NCBI GenBank assembly: GCA_029216955.1
Contig: JANAVB010044017.1
Location: forward strand, 5,784,029 to 5,848,028
DNA length: 64,000 nt
Reading direction: 5' to 3'
Origin: Iris pallida
Lineage: Eukaryota; Streptophyta; Magnoliopsida; Asparagales; Iridaceae
Made by a program: the position numbers and the translations under genes
In this document: positions 35,434-47,539 of the stretch, one piece after another
Layout: each line of letters starts with the position of its first letter
How positions within the stretch are numbered: position 1 is the stretch's first letter
The notes under the pieces: model-generated
The model's input: only the letters and a program-made list of their open reading frames with translations
What the model was told of the DNA's origin: nothing
The model's database searches: none

Positions 35434-38400
35434 TGTAAAATCCCTAAATTTTTACTATATTTTAGTAATGATTTTTTTTTGTATTTATACGTCGCATAGT
35501 CGTATTGTACGTCGCGCGAGAATTTGTGTTTTTTTTCGTATTTACTCGTTGAGTGCGAATATGTGCGAGGTACATATTTTTAGAAAAATAATTTTTGATT
35601 TTATTTTCGGTAATGGTTTCAAAATTATATATATAATAATTATTTTTATTAAAAGTTGTGAAAAGTATCTATCAAGGTTGCCAAAACTTATTATTTTAGT
35701 GATTTATAAAATGCTATCTTATTTTAATAAGTGGTAGTTTAGAAAAACTAGATTATGTGAATATTCTACTCGTGTAAAGCGCATAAAAATTATTTCATGT
35801 ATATTTTCAAATTTATTTTTATTATTTATAATAATTTATTTAGTAAGAAGGTATTTTAAATATGTAAATATTTATGTTTATTTTCGAAATTATTTTTACC
35901 TAAATTATTTAAAGGGTATTTTGAAGATATTTCCTACTAAAATTTAAAATATATATTGGAATTTTTGAAATTAATTATTATATAAATTTTATAAAAAGAT
36001 ATTTTGGATAAATTGTGATAAATTAAATTATGATTTAATTTATTGATTTAAATTAAATAATTTAATTTAAATGTGTAATTTATCTATATTTAAATAGGAT
36101 TTGATTTAGATATGAATGTATTGGTTTAAATTTAATAATAGAATTATCTATTTGGGTTTAAAAAAATCCTAGTCTCTATCTACATTGGATTATATTTGAT
36201 TGAGTTACTTTTAAATCAATTTGAATTAAATAGTAAAAAATTAAAGGGGAATTAAAACTCTTCTTAATCCATATCTAGATAAGACTTTTGTAAACCCCTT
36301 GATTTTTCAAAATAAATATTTGTAGAATTTCTGGATTTTAAATAACTATTATTGACTTATTATATAATTTGTATTATTTTACATATATTTAGTATAGTGC
36401 TCATTGGTGAATTAGTATAAAAATATATATAAAGCTATTTTTCTAGTACATTAAGGATCTAAACTATATACAATTTCTTTTCCTCAAAATTTTAGGATTT
36501 ATTTCATAACTTTTATTACTTTTTACATGTTACTTATATTGTACACTATTTACATAATATAGAATAAATGTCAAATTAGTATTAGATATTTCAGCTTGTA
36601 TAAATGAGATTAGATGAAGGTTGTTTAAATAAATATTAACTATAGTTATTATCTATAGTAATTTTAAATAATGTTATAGATAATTTAGATAAATATAAAC
36701 TATATTTTAAATAAATACTAATCCTACTTCTACTAGGAAAACATCTCTATCTATATCCTATCCTAATAAAGCAAACTCCCATTTATTTAAATCAAATCCT
36801 ATCTAATTTAGGAGATAAATCTGAAATAAATACATATATAAACCCAATACATCCCCCTTCTATCACCCATAATTCGAAATTATTTTTAGTCCAATAGAAA
36901 CTCTAAAATTCGTTATTAGAATTCAGCCCCGCTTTTTAGTAGCAAGAGCAACTTGGAACGACGATATCTCCTAGCTCCGAACTCCGTTTTGCCTCCAGTT
37001 TTTTTAAAAGAAGCGTATCGAGGTAAGATTTCCAAAAACATATTTTAATAGACAAAATTCATTCTGTAGATTTCTGTAAAACTATTTGAGATTAGATGTC
37101 CGAAAAATAAACGTGTTTCAGTATTTTTGCGATTTCGGGAGTTTCCGGAAACGAAAATGCGATCCGTTTAGTTTTTCGGAAAGCTAATACGAAAACCTAT
37201 GCCATATCCTAATTATAGAATTTACTAAATAAATCTATAGGTATAGTATTAATTATAATTAGATAATAGACTATTTTCAGCATCCGGAGATGTTTGTTTG
37301 GACCTTAGTTCCTCAGCAGCCGTTGTTCCACCTACTTTCTTATCTGATCTTCGCCACCACAGTTCTCAAGACTCAGGCAAGTATACCTTGCTAATTAACT
37401 GTCAAATTATTTATTTTCTGTATTATTTATTTTTGTTTCATATTGTTAGTTTTCTTTGTTATAAACTGCGCGTCCAAGCCATACTTGGGTGCAAGCGACT
37501 CTATTAGTCGTTTTACTTTACCATATGCATATTAACTTAGTTTTAGCAGACTAACTTCTTGCTGGGGGATATCCTTATATCTTTCTTGGCCATGACACAC
37601 ACACTACACGGTTGGAGACATGTTTCTAGGGGCACGACTTATGGACTGGCCCTCTCTAAAGTCGTGTGACGGATAGATGATCGTAACTGCTATGAATAGG
37701 GTTTTAGAGACTCAAGCAGTTACAAAACTGGACGAGCCATGGATATGACTTGAACAGTGTGAGAAATATTGGGGAAGGACAGTCGCTAGTACGTATGGGA
37801 ATCCAAACAGGTAAACCACAGTCTCCGGATGGAACTGTGGCGATTTATTTGCAGATACCCTCTGACGTTTTGGACGTTACGGTCGGATACAGATGACTGG
37901 ATGCCAGTTACGTACACATAGTCTAAAATTCCACCCATGCGCATGAAAGTTGTCCTCTAAATTGCACATTAGGCGGTTAGAATCTCCTTTACATATTTGT
38001 GTCTAGGATAGTCTTTTATATATTATTTTATTATTCTGACAGTTTATATTAGCTTGTTCTTCCTGTATCTTGCTACGTCCGTCTGAGGACCTGGTTATTC
38101 CCCAGGTGTGTGTGTTCATATCTTCCGCAAGTATCTTAGCCGGGATCGTGGTCTTCTCCATTTATTCGAAGATGACGTGACTTGGTTACTTCTTGCTACT
38201 TCCACTTAGCCTTTTATATATCATGTACTTCTTTCTTTTTATTTGGTTGGTAGTGGATGTGTCTCCACCCAACATATTATACCAAGACAATTCATTATAT
38301 GCTATCTTTTATTCCTTTATTTTGTGGATGAGATTATTTAGTTATGGTTTGCTGCATTTTACAGCTTATGTATACATACAAGGCCCATGTACTTCGTATG

Positions 38401-38458
38401 TATACAGCTGGTATGTCTACGTACTTAGTCCTACGTATATTGGGACTGGGGCGTTACA
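35434..38458 (+). repeat. Element G 3' LTR
   Basis: Starts TGTAAAATCCC and ends GGGGCGTTACA, then the TATAA duplication. It has the same total length as the 5' LTR, with sparse substitutions and small compensating indels. Confidence 0.93.
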
Positions 38459-38504
38459 TATAAATATTTATATTTATATATATATATAACACACACACAC
38501 ACAC

Positions 38505-38582
<78 letters not shown>

Positions 38583-38591
38583 TTTATATAT

Positions 38592-38672
<81 letters not shown>
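38459..38672. repeat. TA/CA microsatellite
   Basis: Interrupted (TA)n with one (CA)n block (about 38490-38506). It looks like the continuation of the microsatellite at 30970-31139 that element G split. ORFs of repeating Tyr-Ile here are artefacts. Confidence 0.9.
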
Positions 38673-38675
<3 letters not shown>

Positions 38676-39260
38676 CTTGACATATAGTTAGAGAGTTGGA
38701 CTAAGTGTAGCGTGGATACGATTTATGAAGTCTCATGGAAGGGGAGAACATTCACCGGAAGTTTGGGATACTTTCCATCATATTTACTATTTTCGCTTTA
38801 CCAGAGCTGCAGAGATTTCATAGTTACCACAATTTTTCTTACTGCGACTGCGAAGATATAATAGTTGCTAGAGTTCCCTATTAGTTTTCTAGTGAACATC
38901 ATAACAGCCCAAACGTGGAATGTTGTTCTCAAATTGCATATCACTTAGCCAGTAGGTATAGTGTATCCCACCTTTTGTGTGTCTGTGTGTTTGTGTGTGT
39001 GTATTATGATACTGTTTACTTCAGCATGTATATTATGTATCTTGGTACGTTCCTTCTGAGGACCTAGTGATCTCTTCAGGTATTTGCTGAGCTTCTATTG
39101 TAGATAGATGGGTAGTTGGTGATTATGTCTCCAAGATTCAAGCATCGCTAGTGGTAACATTTAACTTCTCGCATATTTTATACTTATTCATAACATTATC
39201 TGCTATATTTGCCTAGTTTTGATAAACTTATTTTCATTCTTACGAGTTTATTCGAACATA
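38673..39260 (+). other. Diverged LTR-like fragment
   Basis: Shares short ordered blocks with the U5 part of element G's LTR: GTATCTTGGTACGT and TCTGAGGACCTAGT (39037-39071) compare with GTATCTTGCTACGT and TCTGAGGACCTGGT in G. TCTCAAATTGCATATCA near 38927 compares with TCTAAATTGCACATTA. It is probably the end of an older related LTR. No coding potential seen. Confidence 0.45.
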
Positions 39261-40956
39261 TATGCTAGTGGGCTATTGTCACTACCATATTTCTAGATAG
39301 GAATAATTTTGTCAATTTATATTATATATAGTGTTAGTGGGCTAGCCTATTTATTAGACTCATATTAGTGGACCCAAGTAGACTTGACATGACACTAGAA
39401 TCCAACATTTTAGATTGACCCATATAGGCTCAATTGAGCCATTTCCTTATCAACTAGAGATTAGTTTAATCCCTTCATTAGGAGTAGAACAATTCTACTA
39501 GTTAAATACCCTTCATGATAATTAATTAGGGGCATATTGGACATTATGCATTGGCATTGAGGGGCTAGAGCTGGTCGTCCCTATATAGAGGGAGAAGTCT
39601 CTCTCTCTTTCTCTCTCTCCTCTTCATTTATGCACAATCCTTCTAAATTTGTTGTTCTTCCCCAAATTGATCTATCCCTCCATCAATTCCACTCAGTTTC
39701 ACTCTCAGTTCCTTCCATACTCTTCCTCTAAGGAGCCCAGAAGGTTGGGATTTACAAGGAGCACTTGGAGAGGAAGGACTTGGCAAGAAGCTTGTGTCCA
39801 AATCGTGTCCATTGGGCTTTGTATTGGGAATCCATCTTCCAAAAGGTAAGATTCATAATTCTCTCTTTAATTAGGTTCTATTTGTGTAATTTGATCATTA
39901 TGAACCCGCCCATAGACTAGGACTACCTATAGGAAGAAGAATTGGCCTCTAGGGACACCTATTGTGAAAGTTATATTGAATTTTGTTCCCAATTTGGGAG
40001 AATTCCGAGATTGGTGCACCAAGTGTTTGTCCTTTGATAATTTAGATCTATATAGACTAAATTCGATTGTGTGTGGCTACTTACGTGTCCACATTTGGAT
40101 ACGAGTATGCCGTATCATGATACGTTATGATATAGGGTAGTTTCGGAGGGTTTTCCTTCGATACGGGTGATACACATGTCATATTTTGTCACAAGCACTA
40201 GAATAGGTATCTATTACTTTCATTAGGCTTTAATTATGATAATTGTCTTGTTCGTGAGCTTTGGAGAGAGAGGGTGATTGTTTGGTAGTGTATCAAGGGT
40301 GTATCACAAGGGTGTCATAGAGTAGTGTGATATTTGGGTGATGCACCACTTGTGTTTGATGAGTTGCCTTTGTGTTGTAAAAATATTTTAAAGTAACAAT
40401 TTATTTCCATATATAAAATATTTTAAAAATATTTTGATACTTCAAAAATAAAATATTTAATTAGTAGCAAGTAACAATTTATTTCCATATATAAAAGTTT
40501 ATTTGTAAAGTTACTTATTAGATAATTTAAAATAAAATACCAAATATATATACATATAATATATCTATATGGACGTCTTTGGTCGCACTATATGTTTACA
40601 TGGCTTGGGTTTGGTTCAGGTCAAATTCGGACTAGTTTGGTACAACCGAGTCTCCTAAAAAGTCAAAAATCTTAATAATTAATTATTTAGACCATTTATA
40701 GGGGTTAATCCATGACTTGACTTGTTTTCCTAGAAGGGACACAGATATGGTCAGGCCTTCCCTACCACGGCTAATACACTAGTCAAAGCACACAACTACT
40801 CTAGTCGTGCCAAAATTCCTAGTCGATGTGCATCTCAAAACTTAACCATGACTAAGGCCATATATATTCAAAACTATTTGATAAAAATATTTATAAAATA
40901 AAAAAAATTATTTAAGTCAAATAAATAATAAAAAATATTTTAAAATTTTTGAGGGT
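39261..40956. other. Unassigned AT-rich sequence with a promoter-like segment
   Basis: A TATA-like CTATATAGAGG (about 39580) is followed by a CT-rich stretch (39598-39640) and a 66-codon ORF (39649-39849) that ends at GGTAAG. This could be an LTR leader of an unrecognised element; no protein family is recognised. Further on are AT-rich sequence and a direct repeat AGTAACAATTTATTTCCATA (near 40396 and 40470). Nothing else is identifiable. Confidence 0.35.
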
Positions 40957-41143
40957 TTACAATTAATAGCGTAGATAAAGACTACTCTGAAGAAGAAAAG
41001 AGAATAGCATGCAATGATGCAAAGGCAATGTACATCCTCTAATGTGCCCTAAGCAAAGCAGAATTCAGACGTACCTCCACTTACCATACGGCACATGAGA
41101 TATGGGAGCAGCTAAAGGTAACATATGAGGAACATGAAGAGGA
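40957..41143 (+). pseudogene. Element H gag fragment (UBN2-like)
   Basis: The plus strand reads DAKAMYIL, a stop, CALSKAEFRRTSTYHTAHE and IWEQLKVTYE, the UBN2 segment of copia gag (compare HDIWKLLEVTHEGTS in element I). One in-frame TAA lies near 41040. It is cut at 41143 by element I. Confidence 0.75.
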
Positions 41144-41178
41144 TGTAGGACCATTGAGTACCTCTAGAGGGGATGAAT

Positions 41179-41255
<77 letters not shown>

Positions 41256-42276
41256 CAAAAATAATCACTAATTAAAATTAAAGCAGTTAATAACTATGAC
41301 AGAAATAAAAAGACAGAATTATAAGTGCAGCAAGAGATAGAAAATCAAACTCAGTAAACGCCGCGATATATACTAGTTTTCCTCTGAGAGGATTAGTCTA
41401 GTCGCAGGTACTATTGTCCGCTGTTAATCCACTATTCATAAGCTAATTGAGAGCTTGCAGTCTCTTTACAACACCGTCCTTGGTGACAAGTGCACGGTCG
41501 ACTTCACAACACCGTGGTTGGTGACGAGCGCACGACCGGCTCCGAAAACTGAGATGTTTTCTGAACTTGAAAAACCTTTTTACAACTCTGTAAACCAAAG
41601 ACTCTAAATCGAACAGATGTTACTGGCTTTGGCTAAGAGATGTATAGGTGGAATGTGAAAGCTTTAGATCGCTGAAAAATACTTTAGAAATAGATAGAGA
41701 GAAGAGTGAAATGAGTGATTTAAAATAAAAAAATTCTCTTCTATTTATAGGTATTTTTAGGGACCGAACTCAGGCAGAGTTCGGATGCGAAGATTTTGCA
41801 GACGAACATTGTATGCAGATTTAGAGGCAACTGATATTTAAATTTGAGTAGACCGAACTCAGACCAAACTCGGCCTGAGTTCTGTCTAAGTTCTGTCAAT
41901 TTAGAATATAGATATTGGGACCAAATTTGTGTAGTGTTTGTGGCTTTTGGATAAGTAGAGCTAAGATAAATGGGTAGGCTTTTTAGATAAGTGGATTGTA
42001 GATAACCTAAGCCAGTAATACCCGTTCGATTTTACATTCTATGTCCTAGACTCAATAAAGAATAAAATATAGAATAAAATATAAAATAACTCGATCTGAT
42101 TTCGATTCATTTTGCTTTTGGATGACGACTTGAGTGCTTGTTGTAGATGTCGTACGCTCTTCGATATTGATTTCACTTGTCCTGAAATGTTAGCAGCAGC
42201 TCGTATATTTTGTGTATCAACTTAAATTATCGTTGATTATCAAAATCAGGTGTAACTATTAGGCAATCGGCCAACA
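41144..42276 (-). repeat. Element I 3' LTR
   Basis: On the minus strand from TGTTGGCCGATTGCC (42276) to GGTCCTACA (41144). It contains palindromic CCGAACTCGG-type motifs (about 41763-41905), a TATA box (ACCTATAAATAG at 41752-41741) and a (GT)n expansion near its end. The preceding polypurine tract AAAATGGGAGAGAT is at 42290-42277. Confidence 0.9.
41182..41252. repeat. (GT)n microsatellite inside LTR I
   Basis: About 35 GT units. The 5' LTR has only GTGTGTGCATGTGCAG at this place, so the tract expanded after insertion. Confidence 0.95.
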
Positions 42277-43758
42277 ATCTCTCCCATTTTGATAATTGAC
42301 AAACTTGAGTCTATACCAAAATATAGCTAATATATAAATTTGAAATAATGTACCTGACTTGTTCTCATTAGAATTTTTGAAATTTTGGTATTGCTCTTTT
42401 CCCCCCTTTGTCATGTACAAAATTTATAGCTCCCCCGTAATGTGTGAAGCCAACAATTTATAAAACATTATAGACAAAGATAAAGAAACAGAGTAATAAC
42501 CACAATATACAAGTCACAGCATAAGTAGAACTAGTAGCAGTGAACTAAAAGACTGATATATCATAAACTGAACTGAACTGAAGTACATCAAAAGTGCATA
42601 GAAAGTCATAACTATGAAAGTTTATGACTATGAAAAGAAACTAGATAAAGTCTAACTATAACAGTCAACTCTGTAAACCAAAGACTCTAAATCGAACAGA
42701 TGTTACTGGCTTTGGCTAAGAGATGTATAGGTGGAATGTGAAAGCTTTAGATCGCTGAAAAATACTTTAGAAATAGATAGAGAGAAGAGTGAAATGAGTG
42801 ATTTAAAATAAAAAAATTCTCTTCTATTTATAGGTATTTTTAGGGACCGAACTCGGCAGAGTTCGGGCAGAGTTCGGATGCGAAGATTTTACAGACGAAC
42901 ATTGTATGCAGATTTGGAGGCAACTGATATTTAAATTTGAGTAGACCGAACTCGGACCAAACTCGGCCTGAGTTCTGTCTAAGTTCTGTCAATTTAGAAT
43001 ATAGATATTGGGACCAAATTTGTGTAGTGTTTGTGGCTTTTTGGATAAGTAGAGCTAAGATAAATGGGTAGGCTTTTTAGATAAGTGGATTGTAGATAAC
43101 CTAAGCCAGTAATACCCGATCGATTTTACATTCTATGTCCTAGACTCAATAAAGAATAAAATATAGAATAAAATATAAAATAACTCGATCTGATTTCGAT
43201 TCATTTTGCTTTTGGATGACGACTTGAGTGCTTGTTGTAGATGTCGTACGCTCTTCGATATTGATTTCACTTGTCCTGAAATGTTAGCAGCAGCTCGTAT
43301 ATTTTGTGTATCAACTTAAGTTATCGTTGATTATCAAAATCAGGTGTAACCATTAGGTAATCGGCCAACAATCTCTCCCATTTTGATAATTGACAAACTT
43401 GAGTCTATACCAAAATATAGCTAATATATAAATTTGAAATAATGTACCTGACTTGTTCTCGTTAGAATTTTTGAAATTTTGGTATTGCTCTTCTCCCCCT
43501 TTGTCATGTACAAAATTTATAGCTCCCCCGTAATGTGTGAAGCCAACAATTTATAAAACATTACAGACAAAGATAAAGAAACAGAGTAATAACCACAATA
43601 TACAAGTCACAGCATAAGTAGAACTAGTAGCAGTGAACTAAAAGACTGATATATCATAAACTGAACTGAACTGAAGTACATCAAAAGTGCATAGAAAGTC
43701 ATAACTATGAAAGTTTATGACTATGAAAAGAAACTAGATAAAGTCTAACTATAACAGT
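41583..43758. repeat. 1.08-kb tandem duplication spanning the 3' LTR border of element I
   Basis: Unit 1 (41583-42665) and unit 2 (42666-43758) both start CAACTCTGTAAACC and end CTATAACAGT. They match almost base for base, including LTR sequence, the polypurine tract and about 390 bp of adjacent interior. The result is a partial extra LTR (42666-43370) upstream of the complete 3' LTR. No long homology is visible at the breakpoints. Confidence 0.9.
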
Positions 43759-44004
43759 TTAGATTGGTACAAAAAAACTATACAGATCATCATCTCTAGC
43801 AAAATAAAACCCCAAAAGACTAAATTGAAGCCCACATCACATCTATATGTCATCATCTCCAGGAGCAGTAGGTAGATGAGGATAAAAGTAGGCAGTGGTA
43901 GGATCAAAGTGCTGGAAAGTTGTCGCATCACCAAACCTTGGTCCAGCAAAACTAGGATGATGGAACTGGATGTGCAGGGTCATGCGCCAAACTCCAGTAA
44001 AGAT
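43759..44004 (-). other. Element I 3' end of third-ORF region
   Basis: Sequence between the recognisable third ORF and the duplicated tail. A short Leu-rich frame (43949-43749) has no clear domain and may be the decayed C-terminus. Confidence 0.4.
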
Positions 44005-45086
44005 CAGCTATGTTATTCCGCAACACTTGTGCCTGTAAGGTGTGTCGGAAGTCAGTATCAACATAACTTTGATGACGTTGTCCCGAGAGGGTGACAAACT
44101 CATCAAAGCGCTAATAACGTTGCTCAAGAGAGAAACAAAGTTATCGAATCGCTGATAGAAGTGCGGGTCAAGGCCTGGAGAAGGAGTAGGGGCATCTGGA
44201 TCATCAGCAGGAGCAGGCTCAGCACCGGGTGGAGGAAGTGGGTTAGGATAAGTCCTGGATCTAACCAGCTCAGAAGATGTGGAAGAATAGGGACACAAGG
44301 CAAGATTGATTTCGAATCTTCTAAAGATAGCTGCTAGATGCATGGGGTATAAAAGATTAGGCCCCGGACGCCTGCAACTAATCATCCAAGCTACAAAGGT
44401 CTTGGGAACAGAAAATAGAATACCGAAATACAGATGATACATCGCGGATATCTCATAAAACGTGATCTCATCAGAAGATCTTGTTTTGGGAAGAAAAGCG
44501 AAGAAAATAAAGTGATGTAATTCATAAAATTTTGATTAAGGTGCTTTGAGTACACCCTACCATTGCGAGGAACAAGTCTAGGGTGACACATAGCCGTCTT
44601 GAAAGAATCAAGGATAACACCTTCCGGGAATTGAACATGATGAATATCAACCAAAGTCTCATCGACATTCGACATGTGAAAGTATTTACTAATGTCGGTT
44701 GAGTTAAATTCAATCTCATGACCACTAATACAAGAATAAATGTTACCGGTGTCCTTAACTTGTATATTGCAATAGAACATACGAACAGCATTGTCATATA
44801 TATTGTCAGCGGTTTTAAAGAAGTCACGAAGAGAAAAATTTTCAAAGACAGGAGTGTATTCCAAAAATATAGTAAAATTTACGGAGCGTCCTGGACAAAT
44901 ATCTCTACTATGAAAAGAGTCAAACCAAGCAATTGAATATTTTGCAGAAGGAAAGAATGCAGAATCATAATCCTCATCGTTAGTAGGATGAGCGGGACTG
45001 AAAATGCTAACAGGTTCATACTCCGAAGTTAAAGATGAACCTGCTTGGGAAGCAACTTTCTTCCTCTTATGGAGCTTAGGAGCCAT
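44005..45086 (-). pseudogene. Element I third ORF (env-like / plant transposon protein domain)
   Basis: From ATG 45086 the product begins MAPKLHKRKKVASQAGSS. An acidic stretch follows, then a globular domain (AWFDSFHSRDICPGRSVNF, IYSCISGHEIEFNSTDISKY, YFHMSNVDETL) to 44455. A frameshift there moves into the frame 44442-44008, which continues ISAMYHLYFGILFSVPKTFV, a Pro-rich segment (PNPLPPPGAEPAPADDPDAP) and a short helical tail. Position between RNase H and the 3' LTR is where SIRE elements carry an extra env-like ORF. The domain resembles the 'putative plant transposon protein' family as I remember it. No clear signal peptide or membrane span is seen. Function unknown; this copy is frameshifted. 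Confidence 0.65.
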
Positions 45087-45273
45087 AGAAAATAAGAGAG
45101 GAAGAGAAGATAGATACCTCAAAAATAGTGGATAATAGGAGGAGGGAGTCACCTTCCGAGCTTCTTAGATCTAGGGTTGAAGGAGGAGGAGATCTTGGAA
45201 GATGAAAAAGTAGTTTTTTGAATTATTTTCGGTAGAGGAATGAAGAAGAAGAACAAGAAGGAGTATGGAGGGG

Positions 45274-45357
45274 TTTATAAAGGGCTAGGGCTGGCTGCTA
45301 TTCTGGAAATTTGCACCGACGTTAACCGAACTCGGTCCGAGTTCTGTCCGAGTTCGG
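45274..45357 (-). promoter_or_regulatory. Putative internal promoter of the third ORF
   Basis: In element direction: paired palindromic motifs (plus strand CCGAACTCGGTCCGAG and CCGAGTTCGG, 45326-45357), about 45 bp, then a TATA box (minus CCCTTTATAAACCCC at 45285-45271), a CT-rich leader of about 190 nt, then ATG at 45086. The same order of motif then TATA box occurs in this element's LTRs and in element H at 63767-63862. Confidence 0.5.
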
Positions 45358-45641
45358 CCACTTGGATTTCCTGTTCATTAATGCATAATGAATGATAATT
45401 GTACTTGATAACTTTTAAACTTCTTCATTTAATAATGTTCATTACTTTGGGTTAGCTGTAGGGGCCGGATCCAAGCTAGCGGTAGTCTGAAGACTAGTAC
45501 ACCATGTCGCTTTAGGCTATTTACACCTGTATGACAGAAGGGCCCTTTCGGCTTGTACCCAAAATAACTTCTATTAATAAATTTCAAAGTTTTAAGTTAT
45601 AAGAGTTTTTATTAATCATAATGCATCATGAGTCCAAAAAT
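45358..45641 (-). other. Element I spacer between pol and third ORF
   Basis: Non-coding. A stretch at about 45465-45565 (minus strand GGGTACAAGCCGAAAGG, GTAAATAGCCTAAAGCGA) is conserved in element H at 63090-63190. Confidence 0.6.
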
Positions 45642-47525
45642 TCAAGTATGTCGAGCTCTCGACGCAGATAGTTTAAAACGGTCTTCAGCTAGTGGTTTTG
45701 TAAAAATATATGCTAGTTGATTATCTGTGTCAATAAACTCTAAGCAAATATCCCCGTGTTGTTGGTGATCACGTAAAAAATGATGACGAATTTTTATGTG
45801 CTTTGTGTGTGAGTGACATACAGGGTTATTAGTCAGGTTAATCGTGCTAGTATTATCACAATAAATGGGAATCTTCGTGTAGTGTAGATTGTAGTCTTCT
45901 AGAGTTTGCTTCATCCACAAAATTTGGGCACAACAGCATCCTGCGATGATATACTCAGCCTCGGTCGTTGATAGCGCTATAGAATTTGCTTCTTGCTAAA
46001 CCAGAAGACTAAAACTTTACCTAGGAAATGACACGTACCGATGGTACTTTTACGGTCTACTTTACATCCTGCAAAATTTGCATCTGAATAACCGATTAGG
46101 TCAAAAGATTTGGTTTCGGGATACCACAAGCCGACTGTAAAAGTTCCCTTAAGGTATCGGAAGATACGCTTAATGGCGCATAAGTGTGACTCCTTAGGAT
46201 TAGCTTGATATCTAGCACAAATGCAAACACTAAACATAATATCAGGGCAACTAGAAGTTAAATATAACAAACTACCAATCATACCTCGATACTTACGCTG
46301 GTCGACTGGTTTGCCACTTTCATCAATGTCAAGCTTGGTAGATGTAACCATAGGAGTTCTGATAAGCTTTACGTTGTCGAAGTCATACTTCTTCAGTAGA
46401 TCCTTCGTATACTTAGCTTGGTTGATGAATGTTCCCTGTGAGTGTTGTTTGATCTGAAGTCCTAGGAAGTAGTTCAGGTCTCCCATCATACTCATCTCAA
46501 ACTTACTCTGCATACACTAAGCAAATTCTTGACATAGCGTTAGTAGAACCAAAAATGATGTCATCGACAAATATTTGCACAAGTAGAATATCATCATCTA
46601 AAGACTTGATAAACAAAGTAGTATCAACTCTTCTTTTTGAAAAACCATTTTCAAGTAGAAAGGCACTTAGGCGTTCATACCAAGCACGAGGGGCTTGTTT
46701 GAATCTATAGAGTGCTTTTCTAAGTTTGAAGACGTGATCGGGTTTTTGAGGATCTTCAAAACCAGGAGGTTATTTCACAAAAACTTCTTCTTTCAAGTAT
46801 CCGTTTAAAAATAAACTTTTCATGTCCAATTGAAATAATTTAATATTATGAAAACATGTAAATGCACAAAACATGCGGATAGCTTCCAGTCTAGCAACAT
46901 TAGCATATGTTTCATCATAATAAATACCTTCTTCTTGATTATAACCTTGTACAACTAGACGTGCTTTGTTGCGTAGGACTTGCCCATCCTTACTTAGTTT
47001 ATTTTGGAGCACCCATTTGCTACCAATTATCGATTGACCAATAGGTTTAGGGATGAGTTCCCAAACTTGGTTTCTCTCAAATTGATTAAGTTCCTCTTGC
47101 ATGGCATCAATCCAAAATTTATCAACAAAAGAATCTGCTACAGTTTTAGGTTCAACTTGCGATATGAAAGCTATATTAGTTGCTATATCAGTATCTTTAT
47201 TTGAAGAATATGTACTTATACCCTTCGATATATCACCTATGATGAGCGTCTCTGGATGATCTGGCAAGAACTTCCATGATTTAAATCTTTGGGTCAGATC
47301 TTCCAAAGGACTCTCATTGGTAGCTGTATCTTTGGATGACTTGGATTTGACCTGTGCATCTTCATCATCACTGTCGCTAGATCTTTGACTATTGAGCTCA
47401 TCGAAAGTAACGTTAATGAATTCTATAACAATCATAGATCTTTTATTGAATACACTATATCCTTTACTCTTAGCAGCATATCCGAGAAATATCCCTTCAT
47501 CTGCTTTAGAGTCAAAATTTTTCAA
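45642..47525 (-). pseudogene. Element I reverse transcriptase and RNase H
   Basis: RT begins with FWIDAMQEELNQFERNQVW (near 47125) and continues with IGSKWVLQNKLSKDGQVLRN, KARLVVQGYNQEEG and KLFQLDMKSLFLNGYLKEEV, where the usual DVKSAFLNG reads DMKSLFLNG. After a stop near 46770 it continues to the catalytic FVDD at 46571-46560. The frame 46513-45977 carries GDLNYFLGLQIKQ, GMIGSLLYLTSSCPDIMF and the RNase H start IGYSDANFAGCKVDRKSTIG. After a frameshift RNase H ends with STTEAEY, YCDNTSTINLTNNPV and HIKIRHHFLRD (45920-45642). Catalytic acidic residues are largely present; three or more lesions. Confidence 0.92.
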
Positions 47526-47539
47526 GTTGTCCTTGGTGT

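Larger units (their letters stand above)
31145..38458 (+). mobile_element. Element G: non-autonomous large-LTR element (LARD-like)
   Basis: Two LTRs of the same length (31145-34169 and 35434-38458, 3025 bp each, near-identical), a PBS at 34178-34195 and a pre-PPT inverted repeat at 35399-35416. Perfect 5-bp duplications TATAA lie at 31140-31144 and 38459-38463. The interior (34170-35433) is only 1.26 kb and encodes no Gag or Pol domain. The leader just after the PBS matches element C's leader, and the inverted repeat before the PPT is shared, so it is probably mobilised by gypsy enzymes from a C-like relative. Insertion lies within a TA/TG microsatellite. Confidence 0.92.

Noticed and set aside
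35324..35737. 137-codon ORF crossing the element G interior/3' LTR border
   Set aside because: AT-rich, Ile/Phe/Tyr-rich translation without motif; its LTR part also appears in the 5' LTR out of context (31145-31409).
39649..39849. 66-codon ORF ending at a GGTAAG splice-like site, possible first exon of a host gene
   Set aside because: No recognisable protein, no following exon found, and a setting of TATA box plus CT-rich leader that equally fits an LTR.
41182..41252. (GT)n as a Z-DNA or regulatory feature of the element
   Set aside because: Absent from the partner LTR, so a private microsatellite expansion.
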